The notes beneath the pieces are model-generated. The model worked only from the letters and a program-made list of their open reading frames with translations. It had not been told where the DNA came from and did no database searches. DNA of 64,000 nt, taken from Rothia nasimurium (GTDB lineage Bacteria > Actinomycetota > Actinomycetes > Actinomycetales > Micrococcaceae). The position numbers were made by a program, and so were the translations under genes. Where the stretch lies: NCBI RefSeq assembly GCF_928381705.1, contig NZ_CAKMSR010000008.1, forward strand, positions 62,001 to 126,000, written 5' to 3'. Shown piece after piece: positions 1 to 8,174 of this stretch (positions within the stretch are counted from its first letter, which is position 1; each line of letters opens with the position of its first letter).

Positions 1-609
1 GCCCTGGTTGAAAAGCTGGTCGAGCGCACCAAGACCCTCAAGGTCGGCCACGCCCTTGACCCCGAGGCAGACTTCGGCCCCGTCGTTGCCGCCAGCGCCC
101 TCGAACGCATCGAAGGCTACATCGCCGCCGGCGAGAAGGAAGGCGCCGAGCTACTGGTGGACGGACGCGGAGTTAAGGTTGAAGGCCACGAGGGCGGCTA
201 CTACATCGGCGCTACCCTCTTCGATAAGGTCACCACCGATATGTCCATCTACCGCGAAGAAATTTTCGGCCCCGTCCTTTCCGTGGTGCGCGTCGATGAC
301 TTTGAAGAGGCCCTGGCCCTGCCCACCAACCACGAGTTCGGCAACGGCGTTGCCATCTACACCCGCGACGGCGATACCGCCCGCGAATTCGCCCGCCGCG
401 TCGATGTGGGTATGGTGGGTGTGAACGTGCCGATCCCCGTGCCGATTGCCTACTACACCTTCGGCGGCTGGAAGGCCTCCGGCTTCGGCGACCTCAACCA
501 GCACGGGCCCGACGCTTTCCGCTTCTACACCAAGACCAAGACGGTAACATCCCGCTGGCCCTCCGGCATTAAAGAGGGCGCCAGCTTCGTCATGCCCACC
601 GGCAACTAA
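1..609 (+). CDS. mmsA: Methylmalonate-semialdehyde dehydrogenase (CoA-acylating), C-terminal part
   Basis: The frame is open from base 1 and stops at TAA 607-609, so only the last 202 residues or so are present and the catalytic Cys lies outside the window. The REEIFGPVL block, VNVPIPVP and the GGWKASGFGD tail motif are typical of MmsA rather than of other aldehyde dehydrogenases. In this family the enzyme converts methylmalonate semialdehyde, CoA and NAD+ to propionyl-CoA and CO2, the last step of valine breakdown. The next gene starts 12 bp downstream behind a strong ribosome site, so the two are almost certainly cotranscribed. Partial at the left window edge, not a broken gene. Confidence 0.93.
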   Translation, partial: ALVEKLVERTKTLKVGHALDPEADFGPVVAASALERIEGYIAAGEKEGAELLVDGRGVKVEGHEGGYYIGATLFDKVTTDMSIYREEIFGPVLSVVRVDDFEEALALPTNHEFGNGVAIYTRDGDTAREFARRVDVGMVGVNVPIPVPIAYYTFGGWKASGFGDLNQHGPDAFRFYTKTKTVTSRWPSGIKEGASFVMPTGN

Positions 610-621
610 AGGAGGCCCACC

Positions 622-1707
622 GTGACCGATACGCCCGGCACCCAGCCGACCGAGAGCGTCCTGACCGAAAAACGCGGCAACCTGGGGGTTATCACCCTCA
701 ACCGCCCGCGCGCGGTCAATGCCCTCAACGCCGAGATGATGGAGCTGATGAACGCAGCCCTGGACGACTTCGAACAGGACGCCGACATCGCCGCCGTACT
801 CCTGCGCGGCGCCGGTGAACGGGGTCTTTGTGCGGGTGGTGACGTGGTGGCCCTCTACAAGGCCACCGGCGAAAACCCGGATCAGGGCGTGGACTTCTTC
901 CGAGTGGAATACACCCTCGACCTGCGCATCGCCCGCTACCCCAAGCCCTTCATCTCCCTCATGGACGGCCTGGTGCTGGGTGGCGGCGTGGGCGTCTCAG
1001 CCCATAGCTCCCACCGCATCGTCACCGAACGCACCCGCACCGGTATGCCCGAAACCGTCATCGGCTTCTGCCCCGACGTGGGCGGCCTCAATATCCTGGC
1101 CCGCGCCCCGCAGAACCTTGGCACCCTTATGGCCGTCACCGGCCTGCACGTGACCGGGGCGGACGCGCTCGCCGTCGGTATGGCTGATTATTTCGTGCCG
1201 TCTGAGAAGCTTGATGGCCTGGTCGCTGCCCTTGAGGAGGTCGAGGGTGCGGACGCCGTCACCCGCGTCATTGAGGGCTTTGCAGCTGACGCACCTCCCT
1301 CCCAACTCGTGGAGAACGCCCACTGGGTTGAGGGTGCTTTTGCCGCTGATACCGTTGAGGAAATCCTTGAGAAGGTCCAGGCGGTGGCTGATTCGGGGGC
1401 AGGCGGCGCCGAGTTCGCCGGTACGGTTCTGGCGGCCCTGCAGAAGAACGGGCCGACCGGTATGAAGGTGGCCCTGGAAGCTGTGCGCCGGGCCGGTAGC
1501 CAGAGCCTGGCAGAAACCCTGAATCAGGACTTTGTGACCTCCTGTAATGCCCTGACCCATCACGATATGCGTGAGGGTATCCGGGCCCAAGTGGTCGATA
1601 AGGACCGCAACCCGCAGTGGTCCCCGGCCAGCCTGGCGGAGGTCTCGCGCGAGAGCGTCCTGGCCTTCTTCACCCCCACGAAGGCGGGGGAGCTGGGTCT
1701 AGCCTAA
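622..1707 (+). CDS. 3-hydroxyisobutyryl-CoA hydrolase (crotonase superfamily)
   Basis: 361 residues from GTG 622, chosen because AAAGGAGG lies just upstream. Crotonase-fold features in order: ITLNRP near residue 32, the oxyanion-hole region CAGGDV near 70, LGGGVGVS near 120, and MPETVIGFCPDVGG near 140. The last is the signature that separates 3-hydroxyisobutyryl-CoA hydrolases from enoyl-CoA hydratases. The length of about 360 also fits hydrolases; hydratases are near 260. It would release 3-hydroxyisobutyrate from its CoA ester, feeding MmsB and then MmsA. It sits directly behind mmsA, and MmsB is encoded at 5924, so the valine pathway is grouped here. The gene ends at a large inverted repeat. 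Confidence 0.88.
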   Translation: MTDTPGTQPTESVLTEKRGNLGVITLNRPRAVNALNAEMMELMNAALDDFEQDADIAAVLLRGAGERGLCAGGDVVALYKATGENPDQGVDFFRVEYTLDLRIARYPKPFISLMDGLVLGGGVGVSAHSSHRIVTERTRTGMPETVIGFCPDVGGLNILARAPQNLGTLMAVTGLHVTGADALAVGMADYFVPSEKLDGLVAALEEVEGADAVTRVIEGFAADAPPSQLVENAHWVEGAFAADTVEEILEKVQAVADSGAGGAEFAGTVLAALQKNGPTGMKVALEAVRRAGSQSLAETLNQDFVTSCNALTHHDMREGIRAQVVDKDRNPQWSPASLAEVSRESVLAFFTPTKAGELGLA

Positions 1708-1725
1708 AGATGCAGTCACCCCACC

Positions 1726-1794
1726 ACGAATGTGACTCATATTCCCGAAAGGGTGTTGTTTTAACGCCCGCTTGGGAATATGAGTCACATTCGT
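1726..1794. terminator. Large bidirectional hairpin between convergent genes
   Basis: Perfect 21-bp inverted repeat: arm 1726-1746 (ACGAATGTGACTCATATTCC followed by C) and arm 1774-1794, with a 27-nt loop that itself can pair (GGGTGTT with AACGCCC allowing G-T). It lies between the stop of the hydrolase (+) and the stop of the acyl-CoA ligase (-), the usual place for a shared terminator. There is no long T tract, so termination is inferred from position and stem strength. Confidence 0.7.
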
Positions 1795-1811
1795 TGTAGA
1801 GAAAGATTTGC

Positions 1812-3581
1812 CTAGCCCTTGAGATCCGGGAAGTCCGTGTCTGCGAACTCGTGGCCGTAGCCCTCGGTGGTGGTGCGGGCGGCCAGAGCGGCTGCGGTCT
1901 TCTCGCCGTGGCGGCCGTGGAACTCGTTCTCACGGGCCCGCAGTTCCACGCGGCGAATCTTGCCCGAAATGGTCTTGGGTAGCTCGTAGAACTCGATGCG
2001 GCGCACCCGCTTGTAGGCGGCCAGGTGGTCGCGGGCGTACTTGAGAATATCCTTCGCGGTCTCAGCCGTCGGCTCGTGCCCAGCGGCCAGCACAATGTAG
2101 GCCTTGGGCACAGCCAGGCGGATCTCGTCGGGTGACGGCACCACCGCAGCCTCAGCCACAGCCGGGTGCTCAATGACCACGGACTCCAGCTCAAAGGGGG
2201 AGAGCTTGTAGTCGGAGGCCTTGAAGACGTCGTCGGCACGGCCTACATAGGTGAGCACCCCGTTCTCGTCCCGCTCGGCAATATCGCCGGTGTGGTAGAA
2301 GCCCCCGCGCATGGTGTCCTCGGTTTTTTCGGGGTCCCCCTTGTACTGGGTCATGAGGCCCAGTGGGCGGGCATCGCCCAGGCGGATGCAAATCTCACCC
2401 TCGGTTTCAGAAATCTCATCGGTAGCCGGGTCAATCAGCACAATGTCGTAGCCGGGCAGGGGCTTGCCCATAGCACCAATCTTGATGGGCTGGCCGGGTG
2501 TATTGGCAATCTGCACGGTGGACTCGGTCTGCCCAAAGCCGTCTCGAATATCCACACCCCAGGCGGTTTTCACCTTGGAAATTACTTCGGGGTTCAGCGG
2601 TTCACCTGCGGCAACGACCTTGGTGGGCGGGGTTGCCAGCTGGCTCAGGTCAGCCTGAATGAGCATGCGCCAGACGGTGGGCGGGGCGCAGAAGCTGGTG
2701 ACCCCGAACTTTTCCATGTTCTGCATGAGGGCGGCAGCGTCGAAGCGGGAGTAGTTGTAGATAAAGACGGTTGCCTCAGCAATCCAGGGGGTAAAAATGT
2801 TGGACCAGGCGTGCTTGGCCCAGCCGGGTGAAGCCACATTCAGGTGCACGTCACCGGGGCCCATACCAATCCAGTACATGGTCGAAAGGTGGCCCACCGG
2901 GTAGGAGGTGTGGGTGTGCTCCACCATCTTGGCCCGTGAGGTGGTGCCCGAGGTGAAGTACCAGAGCAGGGGCTCGTCGCCCCGGGTGGGGACATCCGGG
3001 GTGAAATCGGTGGGAGCGGACGCCGCATCCAGGTAGTTCAGGTGGGGGTGCTTGGTCAGGGCCCCCTCGGTCTTACCGTCTGTTTCGATCACGGTGAAGT
3101 TGCCCTCAACTCGCTCGAATTTGGGCACGTTCTTGCTGTTGGTAATGACCCATTCGACCGTGCCACGGCTGATGCGTTCGTCGAGGTCAACCGGCTCAAG
3201 CATCTCGGTGGAGGGCATGAGAATAACGCCCAGCTTAATGCCGGCGAGCATAAGCTCCCAGAGCTCTACCTGGTTGCCCAGCATGAGAATCACACGGTCG
3301 CCGCGTTTCACGCCTACCGACCGTAGCCAGTTAGCCACCTGCGATGACCGCTGAGACATTTCTGCATAGCTCACGCTCACGCTGGAACCGTCCTGCTCCG
3401 CGATAATCAGGGCGGGGGCGTCCTTGCGGTCCTCGGTGGCAGCCACCTGGTCGAACCAGTCGAGGGCGAAATTGAAATGCTCAAACTGGGGCCAGGTGAA
3501 CTGCTCGCGCGCTGCAGTGTAGTCTTCACGCAGGGCAACGAGCTGGTCGCGAATGGTGCGGAACTCTTCAGTAACGCTCAT
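1812..3581 (-). CDS. AMP-dependent acyl-CoA synthetase (acetyl/medium-chain ligase type)
   Basis: 589 residues. I place the start at ATG 3581 (protein begins MSVTEEF), with AAAGAGG about 7 nt upstream; an upstream in-frame start at 3608 adds nine unlikely residues. The adenylate-forming signature YFTSGTTSRAKMV is near residue 210, the DGFGQTE motif near residue 350, and YHTGDIAERDENG and GRADDVFKASDYK near 430-460. The C-terminal KTISGKIRR carries the catalytic lysine. It activates a carboxylic acid to its CoA thioester through an acyl-AMP; the substrate cannot be read from sequence. Given neighbours for branched-chain acyl-CoA oxidation, a short branched-chain or medium-chain acid is a reasonable guess. 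It is transcribed against its neighbours and away from the acyl-CoA dehydrogenase. Confidence 0.85.
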   Translation of the reverse strand: MSVTEEFRTIRDQLVALREDYTAAREQFTWPQFEHFNFALDWFDQVAATEDRKDAPALIIAEQDGSSVSVSYAEMSQRSSQVANWLRSVGVKRGDRVILMLGNQVELWELMLAGIKLGVILMPSTEMLEPVDLDERISRGTVEWVITNSKNVPKFERVEGNFTVIETDGKTEGALTKHPHLNYLDAASAPTDFTPDVPTRGDEPLLWYFTSGTTSRAKMVEHTHTSYPVGHLSTMYWIGMGPGDVHLNVASPGWAKHAWSNIFTPWIAEATVFIYNYSRFDAAALMQNMEKFGVTSFCAPPTVWRMLIQADLSQLATPPTKVVAAGEPLNPEVISKVKTAWGVDIRDGFGQTESTVQIANTPGQPIKIGAMGKPLPGYDIVLIDPATDEISETEGEICIRLGDARPLGLMTQYKGDPEKTEDTMRGGFYHTGDIAERDENGVLTYVGRADDVFKASDYKLSPFELESVVIEHPAVAEAAVVPSPDEIRLAVPKAYIVLAAGHEPTAETAKDILKYARDHLAAYKRVRRIEFYELPKTISGKIRRVELRARENEFHGRHGEKTAAALAARTTTEGYGHEFADTDFPDLKG

Positions 3582-3869
3582 AGGGAACCTCTTTCGACAA
3601 TAAACCACACAGAAATAGTGGCATGGGTCACGATAGGGTGCTGTGAGTCACTATAGGGGAGGGGTGGCACCCCTGCCAAGACCCTGTGGAAAAATCAACG
3701 ACAGCAAGCCTGTCTGTGCGTAACGAACCAATTAATTCCCCCAAAAGCTACCCGGCAGCCCCCAAGGTGGAGTACATTCAGAGCTAAATATGGCTTGACT
3801 CACACAAAAAGTGCGGGTGAACCCCGCCCGTGAGTTGCACACGACGACGTTGCACAGGAGAGCTACCCT

Positions 3870-5075
3870 ATGAACACCCACATCCGCGGAATGGTCAAAA
3901 ACCCACCCGAAAAGCCCCTGCCCTTCCCCGACATCGACCCCTTCGGCGTCCTCAACCTGCTGCCCGACCACGAAAAAGAGTGGTTCTTGCGCATCCGCAC
4001 CTACCTGCAAGAAGAAGTACGCCCCCACATCGTTGACTACTGGAACACCGAAGAGTTCCCCCTGCATCTGCTTGAAGGTATGGCTGAGGTGGGCCTGGCC
4101 CGCCTTGAAACCAGCGGCACCTCCTGGCTCTTCCGCGGCCTGGTCTACGCAGAAGTAACCCGGGTAGATGTCTCGCTCTCAGCCCTGGTCGGTATTCACA
4201 ACGAGCTGGTGCTCGGCATGATTAACATTCTCGGCTCCAACGAGCAGAAAGCTGAGATGCTCTCGAAACTCGAAAGCTTTGAACTCACCGGCGCCTTTGC
4301 CCTGACCGAGCCCGACCACGGCTCCGATATCGCTGGCGGCCTCGAAACCAGTGCCACCTTTGACGGCGAAAACTGGGTCATCAACGGCGAAAAACGCTGG
4401 ATTGGCATGGGTACCATCGCCGACTTTGCCCTGGTCTGGGCCCGCGATACCGCCGACCAGCAGATTAAGGCCTTCATCGTCCCCACCGACGCCCCCGGCT
4501 ATGAGGCCGAGAAGATTCGCAACAAAATCGGCCTTCGCGTCATGCAGAACGCCCACATCACCCTCACCGACGTGAAGGTGCCCGCTAGCGCCCACCTGCC
4601 CGGGGCCGTCAACTTCGACGCCGCCAACGAGATGCTGCGCAACTCCCGCGCCTGGGTGGGCTGGCAGGGCTACGGTATTCAGCTGGGTATCTTCGATATC
4701 GCCCGCGACTACGCCATCACCCGCCAGCAGTTCGGCAAGCCCCTGGCTAAGTTCCAGCTCATCCAAAAGAACATCGCAGAAATTATGAGCAACACCCAGG
4801 CAGCCCTGGGGCTCATGATGAACTGTGCTCGCATGCAAGAAAACGGAACCCTCGACATGGTTCACGCCGCCATGGCCAAGGCCACCACCACCAAGTTGGC
4901 CCGGCAGAGCGCCTGGCTGGGCCGGGAAATCCAGGGCGGCAACGGCATGACCACCGACTACGAGATGGCCAAGTTCTTTGGGGACGCCGAAATCCTCTAC
5001 ACCTACGAGGGCACCTACGAAATCAACTCCCTCATCGTGGGCCGGGCCCTGACCGGCTACTCAGCCTTCGTCTAA
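3870..5075 (+). CDS. Acyl-CoA dehydrogenase, glutaryl-CoA dehydrogenase-like subgroup
   Basis: 401 residues from ATG 3870, with AGGAG eight nt upstream. Motifs: ALTEPDHGSD (FAD/acyl-CoA loop) near residue 150, NGEKRWIGMG near 172, the KIGLRVMQNAHI block near 230, RQQFGKPLAKFQL near 290, and the C-terminal TYEGTYEIN whose Glu is the usual catalytic base. The acidic base and the GLR-x-x-Q-N block are like glutaryl-CoA dehydrogenases, but such enzymes are often annotated generically in actinobacteria. From its neighbours (SDR, mmsB, enoyl-CoA hydratase) a role in isobutyryl-CoA or 2-methylbutyryl-CoA oxidation is equally possible. It uses FAD and passes electrons to an electron-transfer flavoprotein. 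First gene of a run to 7658. Confidence 0.85.
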   Translation: MNTHIRGMVKNPPEKPLPFPDIDPFGVLNLLPDHEKEWFLRIRTYLQEEVRPHIVDYWNTEEFPLHLLEGMAEVGLARLETSGTSWLFRGLVYAEVTRVDVSLSALVGIHNELVLGMINILGSNEQKAEMLSKLESFELTGAFALTEPDHGSDIAGGLETSATFDGENWVINGEKRWIGMGTIADFALVWARDTADQQIKAFIVPTDAPGYEAEKIRNKIGLRVMQNAHITLTDVKVPASAHLPGAVNFDAANEMLRNSRAWVGWQGYGIQLGIFDIARDYAITRQQFGKPLAKFQLIQKNIAEIMSNTQAALGLMMNCARMQENGTLDMVHAAMAKATTTKLARQSAWLGREIQGGNGMTTDYEMAKFFGDAEILYTYEGTYEINSLIVGRALTGYSAFV

Positions 5076-5108
5076 AACCCTCACCTCCCACCTGAAAGAG
5101 AGAGCATC

Positions 5109-5870
5109 ATGGATCTCACCAACACCACCGCCCTGGTTACGGGCGCAGCCTCGGGTATCGGAGCAGCAACCGCCCGCGCCCTGGTTGCCCGCGGCGTGCA
5201 CGTCTACGGCCTCGACCTTCCCGCCGGTATCGAGAAGGCCGGGGAGGTTGATGGCGTTACCTTCCTGCCCGGCGACGTCACCGACTACGCCGCCGTTGAA
5301 GCTGCCTTCGAACGGGTGGGGCAGGACGAGCGCCCCCTGCGTACCGTAGTCAACTGTGCCGGTATCGCCCCGGGGGCCCGCGTCCTTTCTAAAAAGGGCC
5401 CGCACGACTCTGCCCTCTTCGCAAAAACTGTCAATATCAATCTCAATGGCACCTTCAACGTACTCACCGCCGGGGCTGCCCTAATGGCCAGCCAGGAGCC
5501 GGTGGAGGGTACTGCCGGGCGAGGCGTCATTATCAACACCGCCTCTATTGCTGCTTATGAGGGACAGATTGGCCAGATAGCCTACGCGGCCTCTAAGGGC
5601 GGGGTTGTTGCTCTCACTCTGCCTGCCGCTCGTGACCTGGCCAGTTCAGGAATCCGCGTGAATACCATTGCCCCGGGCATTGTCGATACCCCGCTCATGG
5701 CCGGTATCACCGAAGAGTTCCGTGAAGAGCTGGCTAAAAACGTGCCTTTCCCGCAGCGCCTTGCAGCTCCTGCCGAATACGCCGACCTAGCGGTCTTTAT
5801 CGCCGAGCACGACTACATCAACGGCGAAACTATCCGCATGGACGGCGCCCTACGCATGGCCCCTCGTTAG
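5109..5870 (+). CDS. Short-chain dehydrogenase (3-hydroxyacyl-CoA dehydrogenase type 2-like)
   Basis: 253 residues. The Rossmann nucleotide motif TGAASGIG is near residue 12, NCAG near 80, and the catalytic Ser-Tyr-Lys set is visible as NTASIAA and YAASKGG (about 145-160), followed by the APGIVDTPL substrate-loop motif. The overall pattern, including ARVLSKKGPHD and the QRLAAPAEYADLAVFI tail, resembles the HSD17B10 / 3-hydroxy-2-methylbutyryl-CoA dehydrogenase group, which acts in isoleucine degradation with NAD+. The neighbours support this but do not prove it. It starts 33 bp after the dehydrogenase, in the same operon. Confidence 0.8.
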   Translation: MDLTNTTALVTGAASGIGAATARALVARGVHVYGLDLPAGIEKAGEVDGVTFLPGDVTDYAAVEAAFERVGQDERPLRTVVNCAGIAPGARVLSKKGPHDSALFAKTVNINLNGTFNVLTAGAALMASQEPVEGTAGRGVIINTASIAAYEGQIGQIAYAASKGGVVALTLPAARDLASSGIRVNTIAPGIVDTPLMAGITEEFREELAKNVPFPQRLAAPAEYADLAVFIAEHDYINGETIRMDGALRMAPR

Positions 5871-5923
5871 ATTGCGCCTTAGCTTCACCAGACCTACCAG
5901 CCCACCTTGTAAGGGAGAAGAAG

Positions 5924-6853
5924 ATGACCACCACACCCACCATCGCTTTTATCGGCCTGGGGCACATGGGCGGCTACATGGCGGCCAACCTGGTTGCCGC
6001 AGGCTACACCGTGCACGGCTTTGACCTGGTGCCCGCCGCGCTCGATGCCGCCCGCGACCGCGGAATCCACGTGGCCGCCAGCGGTGAAGACGCTGTAGCC
6101 CAGGCCAGTATTGTCATCACCATGTTGCCTGCCGGCCAGCACGTTCTGGGAGCCTATGGCGGACGCGAGGGTGAGGGAGGCTTACTGGCTGCCGCTCAGC
6201 CCGGCACCCTCTTCGTGGACTGCTCCACCATCGAGGTGGAGCATGCCCGCCAGGCAGCCGACCTGGCTGTGCAGGCCGGTATGCGGGCCGTGGACGCTCC
6301 TGTGTCCGGCGGTATGGTGGGGGCCGAGCAGGGCACCCTCACCTTCATGGTGGGTGGCACTGAGGCGGACGTAGAGCAGGTACGCCCCCTGCTTGAGGTG
6401 ATGGGCAAGAAGGTGGTGCACTGCGGTACCAATAGCACCGGTCAGGCCGCCAAAATCTGCAACAACATGCTGCTGGGCATCACCATGGTGGGTGCCTCCG
6501 AGGCCTTCGTGCTGGGCGAGCGTCTGGGGCTCGACGCCCAGGTGCTCTACGACGTCATTTCCACTTCGTCCGGCTACTGCTGGGCGGTCAACGTCAACTG
6601 CCCGGTGCCCGGCCCCGTGCCCGGGTCGCCCGCTAACCGCGACTATGAACCGGGCTTCGCTACCGCCCTCATGAGCAAGGACATGGGCCTGGCAGTTGCT
6701 GCCCTCGACACCGCAGGGGTTAACGGCGAACTCGGCAAGCACGCCGCAGATATCTATACTCACCTGGTAGAAGAAGGGCGTGGCACCAAGGACTTCTCAG
6801 ACGTCATTAACGCCATTCGCGAGGCCAACGGCTCACCCGTCTCAGGTATCTAA
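5924..6853 (+). CDS. mmsB: 3-hydroxyisobutyrate dehydrogenase
   Basis: 309 residues from ATG 5924 behind GGGAG. Dinucleotide-binding [13 protein letters not shown] starts at about residue 13. The substrate motif [17 protein letters not shown] is near 125, the catalytic-lysine motif AAKICNNM near 175, and the C-terminal KDMGLA helix near 250. This set is diagnostic of the beta-hydroxyacid dehydrogenase family, and the order fits MmsB, which oxidises 3-hydroxyisobutyrate to methylmalonate semialdehyde. Substrate source (the hydrolase at 622) and product sink (mmsA) are both in the window, which strengthens the specific call. Confidence 0.92.
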   Translation: MTTTPTIAFIGLGHMGGYMAANLVAAGYTVHGFDLVPAALDAARDRGIHVAASGEDAVAQASIVITMLPAGQHVLGAYGGREGEGGLLAAAQPGTLFVDCSTIEVEHARQAADLAVQAGMRAVDAPVSGGMVGAEQGTLTFMVGGTEADVEQVRPLLEVMGKKVVHCGTNSTGQAAKICNNMLLGITMVGASEAFVLGERLGLDAQVLYDVISTSSGYCWAVNVNCPVPGPVPGSPANRDYEPGFATALMSKDMGLAVAALDTAGVNGELGKHAADIYTHLVEEGRGTKDFSDVINAIREANGSPVSGI

Positions 6854-6878
6854 CCCGCCTACAGCAAGGAGGAACACC

Positions 6879-7658
6879 GTGACCACTTACGAGAACATTC
6901 TGGTTGAAACCCGCGGCCGGGTGGGGCTGATTACCCTCAACCGCCCCAAGGCCCTCAACGCCCTCAACGATGCCACCATGCGCGAGGTTGTTGCCGCCGC
7001 AACCGACTTCGACTGCTCACCCGAGGTGGGCGCCATCGTCCTGACCGGTAGCGAAAAAGCGTTTGCCGCTGGCGCCGATATCAAGGAGATGTCGTCCCAG
7101 ACCTACGCCAGCATGTACGCGGCCGACTGGTTTGCCCACTGGGACAACCTCACCCGCCTGCGCACCCCCATCGTGGCTGCCGTGAACGGCTACGCCCTGG
7201 GCGGCGGGTGCGAACTGGCCATGATGGCCGACATGCTGGTCGCCGGGCCCTCCACCAAGTTTGGCCAGCCCGAAATCAACCTGGGGGTCATCCCCGGCAT
7301 GGGTGGATCCCAGCGCCTTACCCGCGCTGTGGGTAAGGCCAAGGCCATGGACCTCTGCCTGACCGGGCGCTTTATGGGGGCGGACGAGGCCGAGCGAGCG
7401 GGGCTGGTCTCCCGCCTGGTGGAGCAGGACGCTGACGTCCTTCCCACTGCCCTTGAGATGGCAGAAACCATCGCTTCTAAGTCAAAGTTCGTGGCCCAGG
7501 TCTGTAAAGAGGCCGTTAACGCCGCTTTTGAGACCACCCTGGCCCAGGGTATCCAGTTTGAGCGCCGCACCTTCCATGCTCTTTTTGCAACCGAGGACCA
7601 GAAAGAGGGCATGGCTGCCTTCGTTGAGAAGCGGGAGGCTGATTTTAAGCACCGCTAA
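6879..7658 (+). CDS. Enoyl-CoA hydratase
   Basis: 259 residues from GTG 6879, chosen because AAGGAGG lies 7 nt upstream and the protein then begins as a normal crotonase ([12 protein letters not shown]); a longer frame from 6780 overlaps mmsB and is rejected. Both catalytic glutamates of true hydratases are present, in [11 protein letters not shown] (about residue 110) and FGQPEINLG (about 130). The oxyanion-hole motif AAGADIKEM is near 64. It would hydrate methacrylyl-CoA or another 2-enoyl-CoA, giving the substrate of the hydrolase at 622. Its product could also serve phenylacetate breakdown, whose genes begin immediately downstream. Confidence 0.88.
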   Translation: MTTYENILVETRGRVGLITLNRPKALNALNDATMREVVAAATDFDCSPEVGAIVLTGSEKAFAAGADIKEMSSQTYASMYAADWFAHWDNLTRLRTPIVAAVNGYALGGGCELAMMADMLVAGPSTKFGQPEINLGVIPGMGGSQRLTRAVGKAKAMDLCLTGRFMGADEAERAGLVSRLVEQDADVLPTALEMAETIASKSKFVAQVCKEAVNAAFETTLAQGIQFERRTFHALFATEDQKEGMAAFVEKREADFKHR

Positions 7659-7702
7659 AGTGTTGCGCGTCTCACCAAAATGTGACACAGTTGGGTTGAG
7701 TG

Positions 7703-7728
7703 AATAACTGACCAAATGGTCACTAAAT
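7703..7728 (+). promoter_or_regulatory. PaaR-type operator 1 (upstream of paaI-paaK)
   Basis: A 26-bp imperfect palindrome with core TGACCAAATGGTCA, 14 bp before the thioesterase start. The same sequence recurs at 13070, 16565 and 18103, always upstream of genes of the aromatic-acid block, and a TetR regulator is encoded at 9629. That TetR-family regulators repress phenylacetate genes is known; assignment of this site to that protein is inference. Confidence 0.7.
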
Positions 7729-7742
7729 ACTTTGGAGGCATA

Positions 7743-8174
7743 GTGAGCGCAACCCACCCCATGCTTGAACGCGATCACGCCAGTGACTGGATGGGCATTC
7801 GCGTGCTCACCGCCCAGCTGGGTCACGCCATCATCGAAATGGACATCAAGCATGAGATGGTCAACGGCTTCGGCATCATCCACGGTGGTATGACCTTCGC
7901 CTTTGCAGACACCGCCTTCGCCCTCGCCTGCAACCACAGTGACCCCGAGCTCTACGCCCAGAGCATCACTGTGGGGGCAGGCGTTGACGTTAACTACATC
8001 GCCTCAGCCTACGAAGGGCAAACCCTACGAGCAGAAGCGAACCTCACAGCACAGTACGGGCGCAACAGCATCGTTGATGTGACCGTCACCTGCGGAGACA
8101 AACTCATCGCCGAGTTCCGCGGTCGTGGCCGCTCCATCAAGCCCCCAACAGCCACGGAAGGACAGCAGGTATGA
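7743..8174 (+). CDS. paaI: PaaI-like hotdog thioesterase
   Basis: 143 residues from GTG 7743, five nt after GGAGG; the first residues SATHPMLERDHAS fit PaaI proteins. The hotdog signature NGFGIIHGGMTFAFADTAFA is present (about residues 42-61), with the catalytic aspartate in FADTAF. PaaI hydrolyses hydroxylated phenylacetyl-CoA that escapes the pathway and so frees trapped CoA. Its stop overlaps the start of paaK by ATGA, implying translational coupling. An operator-like palindrome lies directly upstream. Confidence 0.88.
   Translation: MSATHPMLERDHASDWMGIRVLTAQLGHAIIEMDIKHEMVNGFGIIHGGMTFAFADTAFALACNHSDPELYAQSITVGAGVDVNYIASAYEGQTLRAEANLTAQYGRNSIVDVTVTCGDKLIAEFRGRGRSIKPPTATEGQQV

Noticed and set aside
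3640..3700. GTCAC-n-ATAGGG direct repeats upstream of the acyl-CoA ligase as an operator
   Set aside because: Only two short, imperfect copies; not found elsewhere at promoter position.
6780..6878. Longer start of the enoyl-CoA hydratase gene
   Set aside because: Overlaps mmsB and lacks a ribosome site; GTG 6879 has AAGGAGG.
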